From assembly GCF_034140825.1 (NCBI RefSeq), contig NC_089046.1, forward strand, positions 3,855,001-3,919,000: a stretch of DNA of 64,000 nucleotides, read 5' to 3'. The translations under genes were made by a program, and so were the position numbers. This document shows, one piece after another, positions 1-11,381 of the stretch. Every line of letters starts with the position of its first letter. Position 1 is the first letter of the stretch. Origin of the DNA: Oryza sativa Japonica Group. Taxonomy: Eukaryota > Streptophyta > Magnoliopsida > Poales > Poaceae. The notes under the pieces were generated by a model. The model did not search any database and was not told where the DNA came from. It saw nothing but the letters and a program-made list of their open reading frames with translations.

Positions 1-994
1 GTCGGCATATGGCAACCCTGTGTCTGCTCTCGAAATGCCTTGTCATGAAAGCCCTTAGGTCACCAGACGTGGCCGTTCTGCACGGGCTGGGTGATTCGGG
101 TTAGTAATGTCATGTGGGTAAAGTGTACCCCCTCTGCAGAGGTTATTAAACTGTTCGAACAGCCGTGCCCACGGTCATGGGCAGATGTGAGGTGATTCCT
201 TAGCGTAGTTTTTGTTTTACCCTGTTTTATGAAAAGGTGTTAAGGTTTGGGAAACCTAATGTTTGGGAAGCATTTAGCTGTCCGGGGGACAGCGGGACCG
301 GGTGTCCCTGGAAGTGATTGGTCATTTGGGGACCACTATTATCGGGAAGTTTGGAAAATTGGTTTGGTTTGGGAAAAACCAGATTTGAAGCCAACTCTGG
401 GAGTTGTGCAAATCTTGATAAATAAATTTGTTACTTCTCACCTCTCGACCGAGCTGAGACTTGTCTCGCTCTGGTTGTGGAAAGCACACACTTAGATTGT
501 TGAAAACTTGAAAATAAAACTGTTTGCAAAATAACAGCCTTCCCTTGAAGCCTGCATTAACCACCTAAGTTCCCCTGGTTTGCTGAGTACGTAAGTACTC
601 ACCCTTGCTCTCTATATAAATATAGTTCTGCCAGCTCCAAAGATGAAGTTGAAGTGAAGTAAAGATTAGGGTTTCATCCTAGTTCCCTGCTGCTGCCTGT
701 GGTGTTGGGTGTTAGACCGTTGGTTCCGCTGCTACTGCTGTTGTTGGTGTTCGCCTCGTCCGTGTCGTCGGTTGCATTCTCGGGCTGTCTGAGCTGCAAC
801 CTAAGTTAAGATAAATAAGTCCTCTATTTATTTTAAGGATTGCAATGATTCATATTTGTCACCGTGGGTACCAGCGCTATGTCCTGGGACTGGTACTGAG
901 ATCGCGGTTTCGTAGGAAGCGGTTTGCGCCGTTTTTCCCACGACACGCTCCTGTCAGGTGCCGTTGTACGGCGGTGCCAGATTGGGGTGTGACA
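1..994 (+). mobile_element. Terminal part of an LTR (fossil LTR retrotransposon)
   Basis: The stretch ends in a GGGGTGTGACA terminus, the 3' end form of plant LTRs that begin TGTCACACCC. A TATA-like box lies near 612-622. The left end is outside the window, so I cannot tell a solo LTR from the end of a full element. No gag or pol coding is visible here. Old, broken copy; family not settled (Gypsy-like is a guess). The 92-codon open frame at 845-1123 runs through the LTR end and is not a gene. Confidence 0.6.
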
Positions 995-2367
995 CTTGCT
1001 CCGCATCACTGCCGCTCGCGCCGCTGCCCACCCCTACGTTGCCCCGTGAGAGAGAGAAGAGAGAGAGAGGAAGAGTGGAAGGAGAGGAATGACAGGTTGG
1101 TCCCATATTTTTTTAAAAAATAAAACGCTGACTGGTTTGCCATGCTCTAGATTGGGTCGAGGGGGTAATTCGTCCGGTATTGAAAGTTCGGGGTGAGAAA
1201 TGTCTGATTTTTGGGTTTATGGGGGTAATTCGGTTGACCGCAATAGTTCAGGGGGTAATTCGTACTTTTTTTCATATAGGAAACTGTGCATGCATGCATG
1301 GTACTAGTAGATCGTATTCCCTTATTGCATATATATTACTCTTATCAATAGGAGTATACTTAAACCATCATATCTTTCTCAAACAAAATGGATAGCTATA
1401 TAAGATCTCTCACTATACTTGATATATAGCTACTACTAGGTCCTTTCGTTTTTCCAAATCGACATCATTCATTGATGAAGAGACAGTGATAAATCATCAA
1501 GGATTATCTCTAGTGTTACCATGCATGCAAGTGACACTACATGATATGCAAGGATTACACATCACGAGATCTCAGGCCCTTCCAAGATCCATTTTCATTT
1601 TACTGGCCAAAAGATATAATTTGGATCCATTCTATTTGAAGATTTGGTTGAAATTTGTTCAAATATATATCATCAAATCTACTGCAAATTAATCACTCAA
1701 TATATCACGGTTCATATTTGTAATTTGTTTATTGAGATATTCGTATCAATTAACTAGCAGAAGTGAACAAATATTCTATCACCCTGTTGAATTCAGCTGC
1801 TGCAATGTATACTACTATACGCAGTACAACAGCTAGCAGGGCACGCATGAATGAATTTTGCTGCAAGAGTTAGCTGAGGTCAAACCTACCAAGGATAACT
1901 GCACTGTTGCTGCTGATGCAAGAACGACGTCTCCTTGACTGCAGCACTGTTGACATCACCATGCATATGCAGATCAGAATTGCTCCAATGAATTGATTCA
2001 AACTGCAATAACTACTACTCCATATATTCAAGTTCTTGTATATATACACATATATTGGGGTGTTTGGTTTGGTTTGGTTTTGGTCACACACATTTGCGGG
2101 GCAGTACAGTACTTGTTACTAGCTACTCATGCACAATACTCTTGCTAGTTGATGGGGTGCATTCAATTATGAGACACCCATATCTGAACCTGACAAAATC
2201 AAACACACCTAACATCAGCCACACATACTGCAATATGGTACTCATCTGCTAGCTAGCTGATCCCTCATCAGAAGGCCAGAAATGCAGAAAGCTACAGAAC
2301 AGAACAATGTGTCAAAAAAAAATCCATCACCAAGATCAATTAATTAATGACTGGCTAGCTACCAAGG
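995..2367. other. Intergenic, AT-rich; no gene seen
   Basis: From 1025 to 1090 there is a GA-rich run. Between 1160 and 1262 the phrase GGGGGTAATTCG appears three times with varied spacers, a pattern common at the ends of rice transposons, but I cannot set element limits. The rest is AT-rich with many TAGCTAGC and ATGCATGC words. The short open frames here have no recognisable domain. Confidence 0.5.
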
Positions 2368-3178
2368 CCAACTTTCATGTTATGATTCATAGGCCAGAAA
2401 CCATCTCTGTCAGCCTATATGGCATATTGCTCCATGCATAATCTCAATCATCAACACAACATGCACATCAGCTCTGATTGAAGAAACATGTCTATTAGGA
2501 GTATTATTGCTACTTTTTCAGCTGCCCTCTTGGCTGTTGTGAGAGGCATTTGTCAGCTAGATTAATTCATCTCGTGATAATTAGCTGGATAGACTTCGAT
2601 TTAGCTAGCAAGCCTAGTTACTTGTTAGGGGACTATTTGCATTCCACATCCAACTTTTCATGTTAGATTCATAGGTTCTACCCAACAAACCATCTCTGTC
2701 AGCCTGTATGGCCCTCTGCTCATGCATAATCTCAATCATCAAAACATGAACACATCAACTTTGATTGAAGAAAATGGTTACTAGGAGTACTGGAGTTAAT
2801 GCAATAGTCATCCCCTTTTAAATAACTTGTTGGTTTAGCTTTGTACCGAATCAAATACTTCTACTTTTGACCATTAATTTTTAGAAATTTGTATAGTTTA
2901 ATAGTATGTGAATTATATATTATAAAAATATTTCTCATGGTAAATCTAAAACCATACATCTGAATTATTATGTTATAGTAGACTATATATATGAATTTCT
3001 TAAAAATTGATTATCAAAGGTATAAATGTTTGATTTCGTACAAAGCTAAAACCACAAGTAATTGAAATGTAGAAAGTACTGTTTCAACTTTTTCAGTTGC
3101 TCTGTTGGCTATTGTGAGAGACATTTATCAGCTAGATTAATTAATCTCGAGATAATTAGCTAGAGAGACTTTGAATTA
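2368..3178. repeat. Local direct duplication, second copy interrupted
   Basis: Copy A (about 2368-2629) and copy B (from about 2649) share a long stretch containing the phrases CATCTCTGTCAGCCT and GCATAATCTCAATCATCA. Copy B is broken at 2792 by a small insertion and resumes at about 3081-3178 with the segment that in copy A reads from TTTTTCAGCTGCC to the TAGCTAGCAAGCC word. The end of copy B lies far to the right at about 11957, because a nest of transposons sits in it. No gene is seen. Confidence 0.7.
2792..3074. mobile_element. Small MITE-like insertion in copy B of the duplication
   Basis: The insert is about 283 bp and is flanked on both sides by AGTACT (2786-2791 and 3075-3080). Its arms are inverted: an AACTTGTTGGTTTAGCTTTG word near 2825 answers its reverse complement near 3045-3068. 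It is absent from the paired copy A, which shows it is an insertion. Family not determined. Confidence 0.6.
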
Positions 3179-3479
3179 GTCCTTTTTTAGTTCCTTCCAA
3201 ATAGTAAAAGTTTCGCTGTTTTAGAGCATTTTTTTGTCAAAATGGATCTAAGCACTAGTAGCAAAAATTAGCAATTTGGCATTTATCATTTGGGAGTCTA
3301 AAGTAGTAAATTTTGCCAAAAGTGTGTTGGGAGCCATGCTCGCCCTATTTGGTTCATGGGACTGATCCATTAGTCCCTCCATTTTAGTCCCTTGTAGTCA
3401 CTGGTGGAGAAACCATTTTTCGTCGGTCGGCCGATTTCCACAATAGTCCCGGATGCAATAAAAACCGGGGCTAAAGATG

Positions 3480-3730
3480 ATCTTTAGTCCCGGTTCAAAA
3501 GGGTAACGGGCATATTTGATCTTTAGTCCCGGACTAAAGATCATCTTTAGTCCCGGTTCGAATGCTGTCAGGGCCTGTCAGGCCCCCCCCCCCCCTAGGA
3601 TCTTTAGTCCCGGTTGGTAACACCAACCGGGACTAAAGATCGTAACTTTAGTCCCGGTTGGTATTACCAACCGGGACTAAAGATCCCGGTGATCTTTAGC
3701 CCCGGTTGGTCCTACCAACCGGGACTAAAG
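3480..3730. repeat. Left subterminal repeat array of the CACTA element
   Basis: Repeated CTTTAGTCCCGGTTGG and CCAACCGGGACTAAAG units, often paired as palindromes around TAACACC or TATTACC. Such arrays bind the TNPA-type protein in En/Spm elements. A C-run (13 or so) sits at 3583-3595. A TATATATA box follows at about 3740, a plausible promoter for the transposase gene. Confidence 0.8.
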
Positions 3731-4282
3731 TCCCACCCCTATATATATGTCTTTTTCCTCCTCCAGCTGCCCGAGCAAGCTTCAAAATTTCTTCAAAAAA
3801 GAGGGGAGGTCATGCCAAAATTTCTATTGAATTTATTTTGGTGATTACATACAAATCGGAGGTGCCTAAAAGGTTTGCAACTTCATCCTCCAATGTTTTT
3901 TTTGTCATACTACATTTGCACCTATGTTTTGCACACTTTTTTTGTCTCCAAAATTTAGTTGTAAGTTGATGAGAGAGAAAATGTGTGTGGGGAAGAAAGA
4001 ATATATAGAAATTTAGTTCATTTGCTAAACAAGGTTTTATAAAATAGTTGAGAAGGAAAACTCTAGTGAAAGTTAATCTTAAATAATAGAAAACAAACTA
4101 AAATGAAAATTAAAAGAAGTAAAACACATTAAAATTAGTTTAAAACTTTACAAATAGTTTTTAAGAATTATTTGGTGTAATATTTTATGATTTTTGTATG
4201 AATAAAGATATCTTATAATTATTGTATGACTGTTATTATTGTAAGAATAATTATTTGTGTACGGTTTTTTTGACTCATGTAG

Positions 4283-5140
4283 ATGGATCGGCAATGGATG
4301 TACGCTGACCGGCGGTCCAAAGAGTTTATTGACGGCGTGCACTATTTTTTGAGAGTGGCCGAAGCTAACAAGCAAAGGGGTTTTATTTGTTGTCCATGCA
4401 ATAAGTGTAAGAATCAGAAGGAGTATTCTGCATCCAGGACTATTCATTTCCACTTGTTTGAGTCGGGGTTCATGCCAAGCTATAATTGTTGGACATCCCA
4501 CGGAGAGCAAGGTGTTGAAATGGAAGAAGATGAAGTGGAAGACGACAATATTCCGGACTTTGCTCAGTATGTTGGATTTGAAGGAAATCAAACGGGCGAG
4601 GAGGAAATAGCTGCTGATGGTAACGACGTTGCGGATGATCTTGGTCAGATGTTGCAGGACGCCAGGGAGGACTGCGAAAGTGAAAAGGAGGCCCATAAAT
4701 TGGACAAGATGTTGGAGGACCACAGAACTTCGTTGTACCCAGGTTGCGAGCAGGGGCACAAAAAGTTGGATACCACTCTGAAGTTGTTGCAATGGAAGGC
4801 AAAAAATGGGGTTAGTGACAAGGCATTTGGCGATTTATTGAAACTCGTCAAGAACATTCTTCCGGGGGGAAACAAATTGCCCGAGACAACGTACGAGGCT
4901 AAGAAGATAGTCTGCCCGTTAGGACTGGAAGTTCATAAGATTCACGCATGTCCGAACGATTGTATCCTATATCGCGGTGAGGAGTATGAGAACCTAGAAG
5001 CATGCCCTGTTTGCAAAGCACTACGATACAAGATTAGACGGGACGATCCAGGAGAAGTTGACGGGCAGCTAACAAAGAAGAGAATTCCTGCTAAGGTGAT
5101 GTGGCATTTATATATGTTAATTAGAGTTTTTAGCATTTAA
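4283..5140 (+). CDS. TNPD-type CACTA transposase, N-terminal part only
   Basis: The open frame gives 285 residues. The first 70 or so residues (DRQWMYADRRSKEFIDGV..., then CCPCNKCKN and HLFESGFMPSYNCW) match the transposase-associated domain at the N terminus of En/Spm TNPD proteins, with the Cys/His pattern CPCNKC. After an acidic linker comes the usual stretch ending in ACPNDCILYRGE and CPVCKALRYK. Family members go on for several hundred residues into the catalytic Transposase_21 region. Here conservation stops at RIPAKVMW (about 5100), perhaps at a splice donor, and no catalytic part follows. The start ATG is directly preceded by an AG that could be a splice acceptor. A plain DNA transposon remnant, probably not able to transpose by itself. 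Confidence 0.82.
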   Translation: MDRQWMYADRRSKEFIDGVHYFLRVAEANKQRGFICCPCNKCKNQKEYSASRTIHFHLFESGFMPSYNCWTSHGEQGVEMEEDEVEDDNIPDFAQYVGFEGNQTGEEEIAADGNDVADDLGQMLQDAREDCESEKEAHKLDKMLEDHRTSLYPGCEQGHKKLDTTLKLLQWKAKNGVSDKAFGDLLKLVKNILPGGNKLPETTYEAKKIVCPLGLEVHKIHACPNDCILYRGEEYENLEACPVCKALRYKIRRDDPGEVDGQLTKKRIPAKVMWHLYMLIRVFSI

Positions 5141-5297
5141 TTTAATATAATTCCTACGCTAAGTACATATGATGATTACAATTTTTATTAATTTTAAATC
5201 ATGCAGTATGTACATACATATCTTAATTAGAGTTTTTACCAATATAATAATATCATTCATATATATGCTAAGTATATATGATTATTGGAATTTTTAT
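5117..5297. repeat. Imperfect tandem duplication inside the CACTA element
   Basis: Two diverged copies of a unit of roughly 105 bp, each starting TTAATTAGAGTTTTTA and ending near AATTTTTATTAATT. AT-rich; no coding potential. Confidence 0.55.
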
Positions 5298-5454
5298 TAA
5301 TTATATTTGCTTATTACGATTTATCCACTTAATTTATCACAGACAAAAATAATTTTTCGAAGTAATTGTCATTAATCTTTGTACTTTAAATAATGTTAAT
5401 GCATTAACTTCTATTTTATAAACACATATGTAAGCGAAAATCATATGCAGTGCT

Positions 5455-5690
5455 ATAATCTTTAGTCCCGGTTCTTAACCCTAACCGGGTTTAAAAAGAA
5501 TTTTGAAATAGCGGGAAAAGATCTTTACTCCCGGTTGTTGAGAACAACCGGGACTAAAGATATCTTTAGTCCCGGTTGTTCTCAACAACCGGGAGTAAAG
5601 ATCATTTCTTTACTCCCGGTTGTTCTCAACAACCGGGACTAAAGATATCTTTAGTCCCGGTTGTTCTCAACAACCGGGAGTAAAGATCCG
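5455..5690. repeat. Internal array of CACTA-type palindromes, variant class
   Basis: Four to five palindromes of the form CCCGGTTGTT...AACAACCGGG, joined by CTTTAGT or CTTTACT words. They resemble the element's end arrays but use the core TTGTTCTCAACAA instead of TTGGTAACACCAA. A TATATATA box follows at 5694-5702, so this array may be the promoter region of the second gene or the end region of another, fused CACTA. Confidence 0.7.
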
Positions 5691-5699
5691 GGGGTATAT

Positions 5700-6455
5700 A
5701 TATTCCCGGTGCGCCCTCGTCTTCTTCACCAACACTTAGACGTTTTCGGCCGATCGATCTCTCTCGGCCTCTCTCCTTCGCCGCCACTGCCTAGGGCAAA
5801 TCCCCGCGCCGACGCCGCCGTATCTCGCCGTCGTCTCGAGCTCGTCGTCCTCGCCGCCGCCTCCGCCTCCTCCGCTGCCGCCGCATCTCTGGGGTGAGAG
5901 CCGCCGCCGCCAGATCTCCCTTCATGCATCTCGATCTCTCCGATCTCGATCTCTCTCCGTCGCGCCGCCCGCCACGAGACGCCGCGCCACGACGACGACG
6001 CGCCACGCCGCCGCCTTCGCCGCCGCGCAACGCCGCCGCCGCATGCCAACGCCACGCCGCCGCCGCCGCCGTCGCCACGCCGCCGCCACCTTCGCCGCCG
6101 CGCGCGCAATGCCGCCGCCGCCACGCCACGCCGCCGCCGCCACGGCCCCACAACGCCACGCCGCCGCCGCCACGCCGCCGCGCCAACCGCCGCCCCGATG
6201 CCGCCACACCGCCGTTAACGAACGAGAACGAGAACGATCGAACGAACGAGAGCGAGAACGAACACGTCAACGTACGTTGCCGCGAGAACGTGAACGAGAA
6301 CGAGAACGATCGAACGAACGAGAGCGAGAACGAGAACGATCGAACGAAGACAAGCGAGAACGAGGGAACGAACGTGAATGAGAACAAGCGAACGAACGTG
6401 AATGAGAACGAGCGAACGAACGTGAACGAGCTAGGGAACGTGAACGTGAAATGCA

Positions 6456-6487
<32 letters not shown>

Positions 6488-6530
6488 GTTACTTCGCATT
6501 TATCCTAATACATCTTTTTGTATCTTGCAG
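5700..6530 (+). other. GC-rich leader of the second CACTA gene
   Basis: After the TATA box comes a leader rich in CCGCCG and CGCCACGCC words (5780-6215), then a GAACGA minisatellite and a TA run (6455-6487). A pyrimidine-rich tract and CAG at 6528-6530 looks like a splice acceptor. Long Arg/Pro- or Ala-rich open frames on both strands here come from the simple repeat and are not called as genes. Confidence 0.5.
6214..6455. repeat. Minisatellite based on GAACGA / GAACGAGAACGATC
   Basis: About 240 bp of short repeats built from GAACGA, GAGAACGA, GATCGAACGAAC and GAACGTGAAC units, in a higher-order pattern with partial duplications of about 70 bp. It lies inside the leader of the second CACTA gene. 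Confidence 0.8.
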
Positions 6531-6702
6531 AAAAGACGTGTTGTCGGAGTCGTCCGTCAAGCCTGAGTGGAAGAGCTAGCCCTAGAAGGAATTGGAGCAG
6601 GCAAGTGACGTAATAATATAAATGATTGTTATATTTGTAATGCAATTAATTAAGATTATTAGACCTGTAATTAGACTTATCATATAAGATTGTGTAGTGT
6701 TC

Positions 6703-7105
6703 TAATATTATTTGAGTTTTAATATAAGATTATTTTATTGCAAATTAGACTTAGTATGACATTATTGACTACGGAATTGGTGCGACTCCTAGCAATTGAC
6801 TATTGTAGTCTTAATTAGACTTAGCATATACGCACGAAACACTTAGCATACATGACTATTTTAGTCTTAGCATGTAATATTATTTGAGTTTTAATATAAG
6901 ATTACTTTATTTGTAATTAGACTTAGTATGTAATTATTGACTACGGAATTGGTGCGACAAGTAGCAATTGACTATTGTAGTCTTAATTAGACTTAGCATA
7001 TACGCACGAAACACTTAGCATATACATGACTATTTTAGTCTTAGCATGTAATATTATTTGAGTTTTAATATAAGATTATTTTATTTGTAATTAGACTTAG
7101 TATAT
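6703..7105. repeat. Tandem repeat, unit about 173 bp, 2.3 copies
   Basis: The phrase TAATATTATTTGAGTTTTAA recurs at 6703, 6874 and 7049, with the intervening sequence highly alike. It lies in the presumed intron upstream of the second CACTA gene. Confidence 0.85.
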
Positions 7106-7293
7106 AATTATTTACTAGCTAGGGTTGTATAATATACGTCACCTAGACTTAGCTTATATCACGATTTGTAATTAGACTTAGCACGTAAGGTTGTGTAGGG
7201 TTCTAATGTACGACATTTACACTTAGCATACATGACTTAGATTGTTAAAACATAAATGTCTCGTGACTTAGCAGATGTTTCTTGTATCAACAG

Positions 7294-10200
7294 ATGGCTG
7301 ACCGCGATGAGGAACAGATATTGTACGATACAATCGCGGAGGGAAGCAGCCAGTACTGGAATGAAGAAGAGGGGAACGAGGATCCAAACCAGTACTTGAA
7401 CGAGGAAGGGAACGTGGAGAGGGATGCGGAGGGGAACCAGCAGGGGCACGTGGAAAGGGATGTGGAGGGGAACCAGGAGGAGGAGGCTAGTGGTAGTCAA
7501 CCCTCCGTTGGACAGAAGAGGGCACGCGGGCAACGAGGTGCAGCGAAGAAGCTTGAGGGTCGGCACATCATAACGGAAGTGGAAGAAGATGGACGTCCTA
7601 GTGCCCCGGCCGAAGCCGCCAAGAACTATGTACGTCACAGCGGTTGGGTTGTGCGGGATAACGTGCCTGTCAGTACGGTGTACTGGCGAAGAACAAGGGC
7701 ACGCGGAGATCATGAGAGCTTTGTCCCAGATTCGGAGAAAGAGATGCTGTGGACCACAATGCTCGAGACATTCACCCTTCCTGCGGGTACAGAGGACAAA
7801 GTGAAAAGGTGGACTCTGAAGAAAATGGCAGAACAGTTTCAGAGCTTCAAGGGAGATCTGTACCAGAAGTATATACTGAAGGGGCAGACACCGAACTTCG
7901 ACACATTCCCAAAGCTAAGGGATCACTGGGACGAGTTCGTTGCATATAAGACAGGTGAACAAGGGCAGGCGATGATGGAAAGAAACAAAGAAAATGCCGC
8001 CAAGAAGAAGTACCATCACCACTTGGGGTCAGGAGGCTATAGCGTCGCGATGCCGAAGTGGGAGCAGATGGAGGCTAGCTTGATTGAGAGGGGTATCGAA
8101 CCGGCAACAGCCAATTGGCCGGAACGATCGAAGTTCTGGTACTATGCTCACGGTGGAACGCTCAACCCAGCTGATGGCTCACTGGTCTTCTGCGATCAGA
8201 TACGAGAGGCTGCGCGACGACTAACAGATGCAGTGGAAGCCTCCTCTCAGGGCACGTTCCAACCAGACAGAGATTGGGACGAGCTGACACTCGCCCTGCA
8301 GACTCCAGAGCATCCAGGACGAACACGAGGGAAAGGGGTGATTCCTTGGAAGATTGGTTTCAAGGAGGACATCCACACGTACAGGAGTCAGATGAGGAGC
8401 AAGAGAGATACCGAGGCGAAGATTGCAGACCTAGAGTTCCGGGTATCGAGCTACGAACTCAACATGCAAGAGGAGGTGGCAAGGAAGGTTGATGAACGCA
8501 TGGCCGCACATCGGTCCCATGATCCCCAGCCGACCATTCCTCCTGCAATGGTGAGCCCGTCAGGAAACCGTAGCAGCTGCACCTCAACGGGGCAGGTAGG
8601 ATCACAGAGCATGGACGCCATGCAAACACAGGACGAATCGACCTGTCCCATTGATGACATCACTCAGCGGACACCATGTGAGCTGCATATTCCTTTCAAG
8701 AACTTATCAATAAAGGTAAGATTTAGCCATTCCGCTAGTTGCTGCTTATATATGTTGATTACTAATAAATAATCTCTCACAACATGAAGGTGTCGTCGGG
8801 CATGGCCATCCCAACGGACCCATCAGGTACTTACCACTGCAGGCCGATTCCAGCAGGATACTCGAAGGTCGAAGTTGAGTTGGTCGAAGGCACGTACGAG
8901 GACCTCGAGCTGGATTACCCTGGAGGAGACGGTGAGACGCATCTACGAGACACATGCCATGCCATTATTCTATGGCGCAGGCGGTACATCATCCTCCCTG
9001 GACGACAAGTGGCGTCTCGTGCACCATCTCCTCCGGCTCCGCCATCTCCTCCTCAGGATCCTGCACCGTCTCCTCCTCATGCTCCGCCAGCACCGTCTCC
9101 ACCTCAGGCTCCAGCATCGACTCCTCCTCAGGATCCTGCACCGACTCCTCCTCGTGCTCCTACACCTACTCCCCCGCAAGCTCCTCTTCCGGCACCTTCA
9201 AAGTCAAGGGCCCCCCCAGCTCCACCGCCTGCCCACACAAGGGCAACGAAGAAGGCGAAAGTTGACGCCGCCAAGAACAAGGACCCGGGGTACGATTGCA
9301 CGCAAGAGGAGCTTGACGCTTACGTTGCAACAGAAGTCAAGAGACAATTCAAGCCTCGAAGTCCAGAAAAGAAGATTCCTATAGACCCCAGTGTCAGGAA
9401 CTTCTTCAGGGGTATGTCTGCATCTATCAAGGAGGCCATCAAGCTATCGGACTATGAGCGAACGCTGAAGAAAGCATCTTCTGGAAAGTCCAAACCAGTC
9501 CCTCAGCTTGGAGAGCAACCAAACCAGGAGATCGAGCCGTTGGTGACCGGTAAAGAAATGACGATAGAACAATTTATTACTGACACCGGTCTAACTACGG
9601 ATCAATTGCTAGGAGTCGCACCAATCGAAAAGGCGGAAGTGAAATACATGTACGAACTCGGTAAACCGCTTGTCAAGCCTGAGCTGCTGCAGTCCCTACC
9701 CACACAAATGTACAAGTTCCATCAGCTGTACATGGAGATGAGCGCCACCGGTAGAGAGATGATCGGAGCGAGGATCAGGGACACGGACTTCTTGCAAGGA
9801 GATGACATTCTCTGGATCAATTTCAGGGGAATCTACGAACTATACCAGCTGGACGCCCTCGACGTCTCTATTATGAGTTGCTAGATTTTGTAAGTATATC
9901 GTTCAGTTAGATTTCTTACTATACGTCTCCTTTAATTAATTAGGTCCTTGTATATAAGTAGACTATAGAAAATAATATACTCCCTTTTATCGTTGTAGAA
10001 TGGAGATTCAAAGGGCCCGACGGCGGAGGGTTTTCGATACTGGATTCATCGACCCTCGGAAAGTAAACGTCGCAATGCTCGACCAATATCCACAAGAAAC
10101 ATAGGACAATCTCGTCCATCTCCTGAAGGCGCAGCATTACAAGACATTCATACTGTTGCCATACAACACAGAGTTAGTTTAATTTTACTGTCTTCCTACA

Positions 10201-10994
10201 TACCAAATTTCATTCCCGTACGAACTTGCTAAGTGTTTCATATGTAATGCATCCCACGCACATTGCAGATTCCACTGGGTGCTTTTACTCTTCGACCTGG
10301 AGGCCTGCACCGTCAACGTATATGACTCAATGGATAAAAAAGAGTCTACGTTTGACAAGGTTTTCGAACTTATAGACAGGTACCGTCATAAGTTCCTTTG
10401 TTAATTAAGAAAATCTTGTTATGTTAATTACTACTACGAATCATAGCTTTAAACTCCATGTAGGGCTTGGTATCGGTTCCGTCATTTGGTCCGCGGCAAA
10501 TGGAGAGAAAGACTTAGGCGGAAGTTCAAATTTTCTGTGAGTACACATCCTCTACATTTATATTTCTCCGATTCAAATACATACAAGTGTATATTAATTA
10601 GATCTCTCGTTGTTTGTCATTTATTTGTAGTGCGCAAAGCAAAAGCAGGGAACTAACTTGTGCGGCTATTACGTGTGCGAGTATTGCCACTGCCTTGCAG
10701 ACCAAATCATCACCACAAGAGAGCTCGATGTACGTACAAATAAATTCAAAATTTCATTACGTAGCGATTTCTTGTTTAATTACTAATCAATTTCATACAT
10801 TCATATAGTTTATTCGCATGAGGGATAACCTGACCACACACAAGGAATTTATCGTGGCGGTTCAAGAACAACTCATGGGATTCATCAACGAAGAAATCCT
10901 TGATCCCAAGGGTGAATTCTACTACGACGGAAACACAATTCACCGGTCCTTAGCTTCTGAGCTAGCAGCGAGTACTACTACGTCGAAATCGTAG
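7294..10994 (+). CDS. CACTA second gene: plant transposase (Ptta/En/Spm) domain plus Ulp1-like cysteine protease
   Basis: Likely exons are 7294-8715, 8790-about 9892, 9999-10172, 10269-10379, 10464-10536, 10631-10729 and 10809-10994. ATG 7294 is chosen because it directly follows a CAG acceptor; another ATG lies four codons upstream. Exon 1 has an acidic repetitive N terminus (NVERDAEGNQ repeats), then the Transposase_24-type domain (KEMLWTTMLETFTLP, FDTFPKLRDHWDEFV, GSGGYSVAMPKWE) and a coiled coil. Exon 2 holds a YHCRPIPAGYSKV domain and a Pro-rich linker of APSPPQ repeats. The last exons give an Ulp1/C48 fold with visible His (FHWVLLLFD), Asp (VYDSMDKK) and Cys (NLCGYYVCEY). Two in-frame stops interrupt the join into the protease part (TAG at the end of exon 2 and TAG within 9999-10172), so this copy is probably not making the full fusion. 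Confidence 0.75.
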
Positions 10995-11243
10995 CTAGCT
11001 AGGACATATAATGGATTGTAATTAATACATGACTACATATGTTTCTATATGCATGTGTACACATTTTCTATAATGTAAATATATTTTGGTCATATATATA
11101 TCTATATACATATGCATTTGCATAACATATATATGTATAAATACATATATATTATGCATGTATATACATATAATATAATATAATATATATATATATACAT
11201 ATATATATATATGTATGCATATATATGTATTGAAACATATATA

Positions 11244-11248
11244 TGCAT

Positions 11249-11342
<94 letters not shown>

Positions 11343-11347
11343 ATGCA
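11244..11347. repeat. 104-bp palindrome around a (TA)n run
   Basis: TGCATGGTTTA at 11244-11254 and TAAACCATGCA at 11337-11347 flank an uninterrupted TA run (11253-11337), so the whole stretch is a perfect inverted repeat. It lies between the end of the CACTA coding region and the right subterminal array. Confidence 0.9.
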
Positions 11348-11381
11348 GCAACAGGGCCATGCAAAAAAAAAAGGTCAGCTC

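Noticed and set aside
845-1123. 92-codon frame
   Set aside because: Runs across the end of an LTR into GA-rich flank; composition artefact.
4148-4792. 214-codon minus-strand frame
   Set aside because: It is the reverse shadow of the TNPD-type coding region and its AT-rich flank; no known domain.
5455-5690. Regularly spaced palindromic repeats that look a little like a CRISPR array
   Set aside because: They are CACTA subterminal-type palindromes with variable short spacers in plant nuclear DNA; no cas-like gene and no uniform spacer length.
5726-6508. Long Arg-, Ala- and Pro-rich open frames on both strands
   Set aside because: Frames stay open because of CCG and GAACGA repeats; no domain, and several frames overlap.
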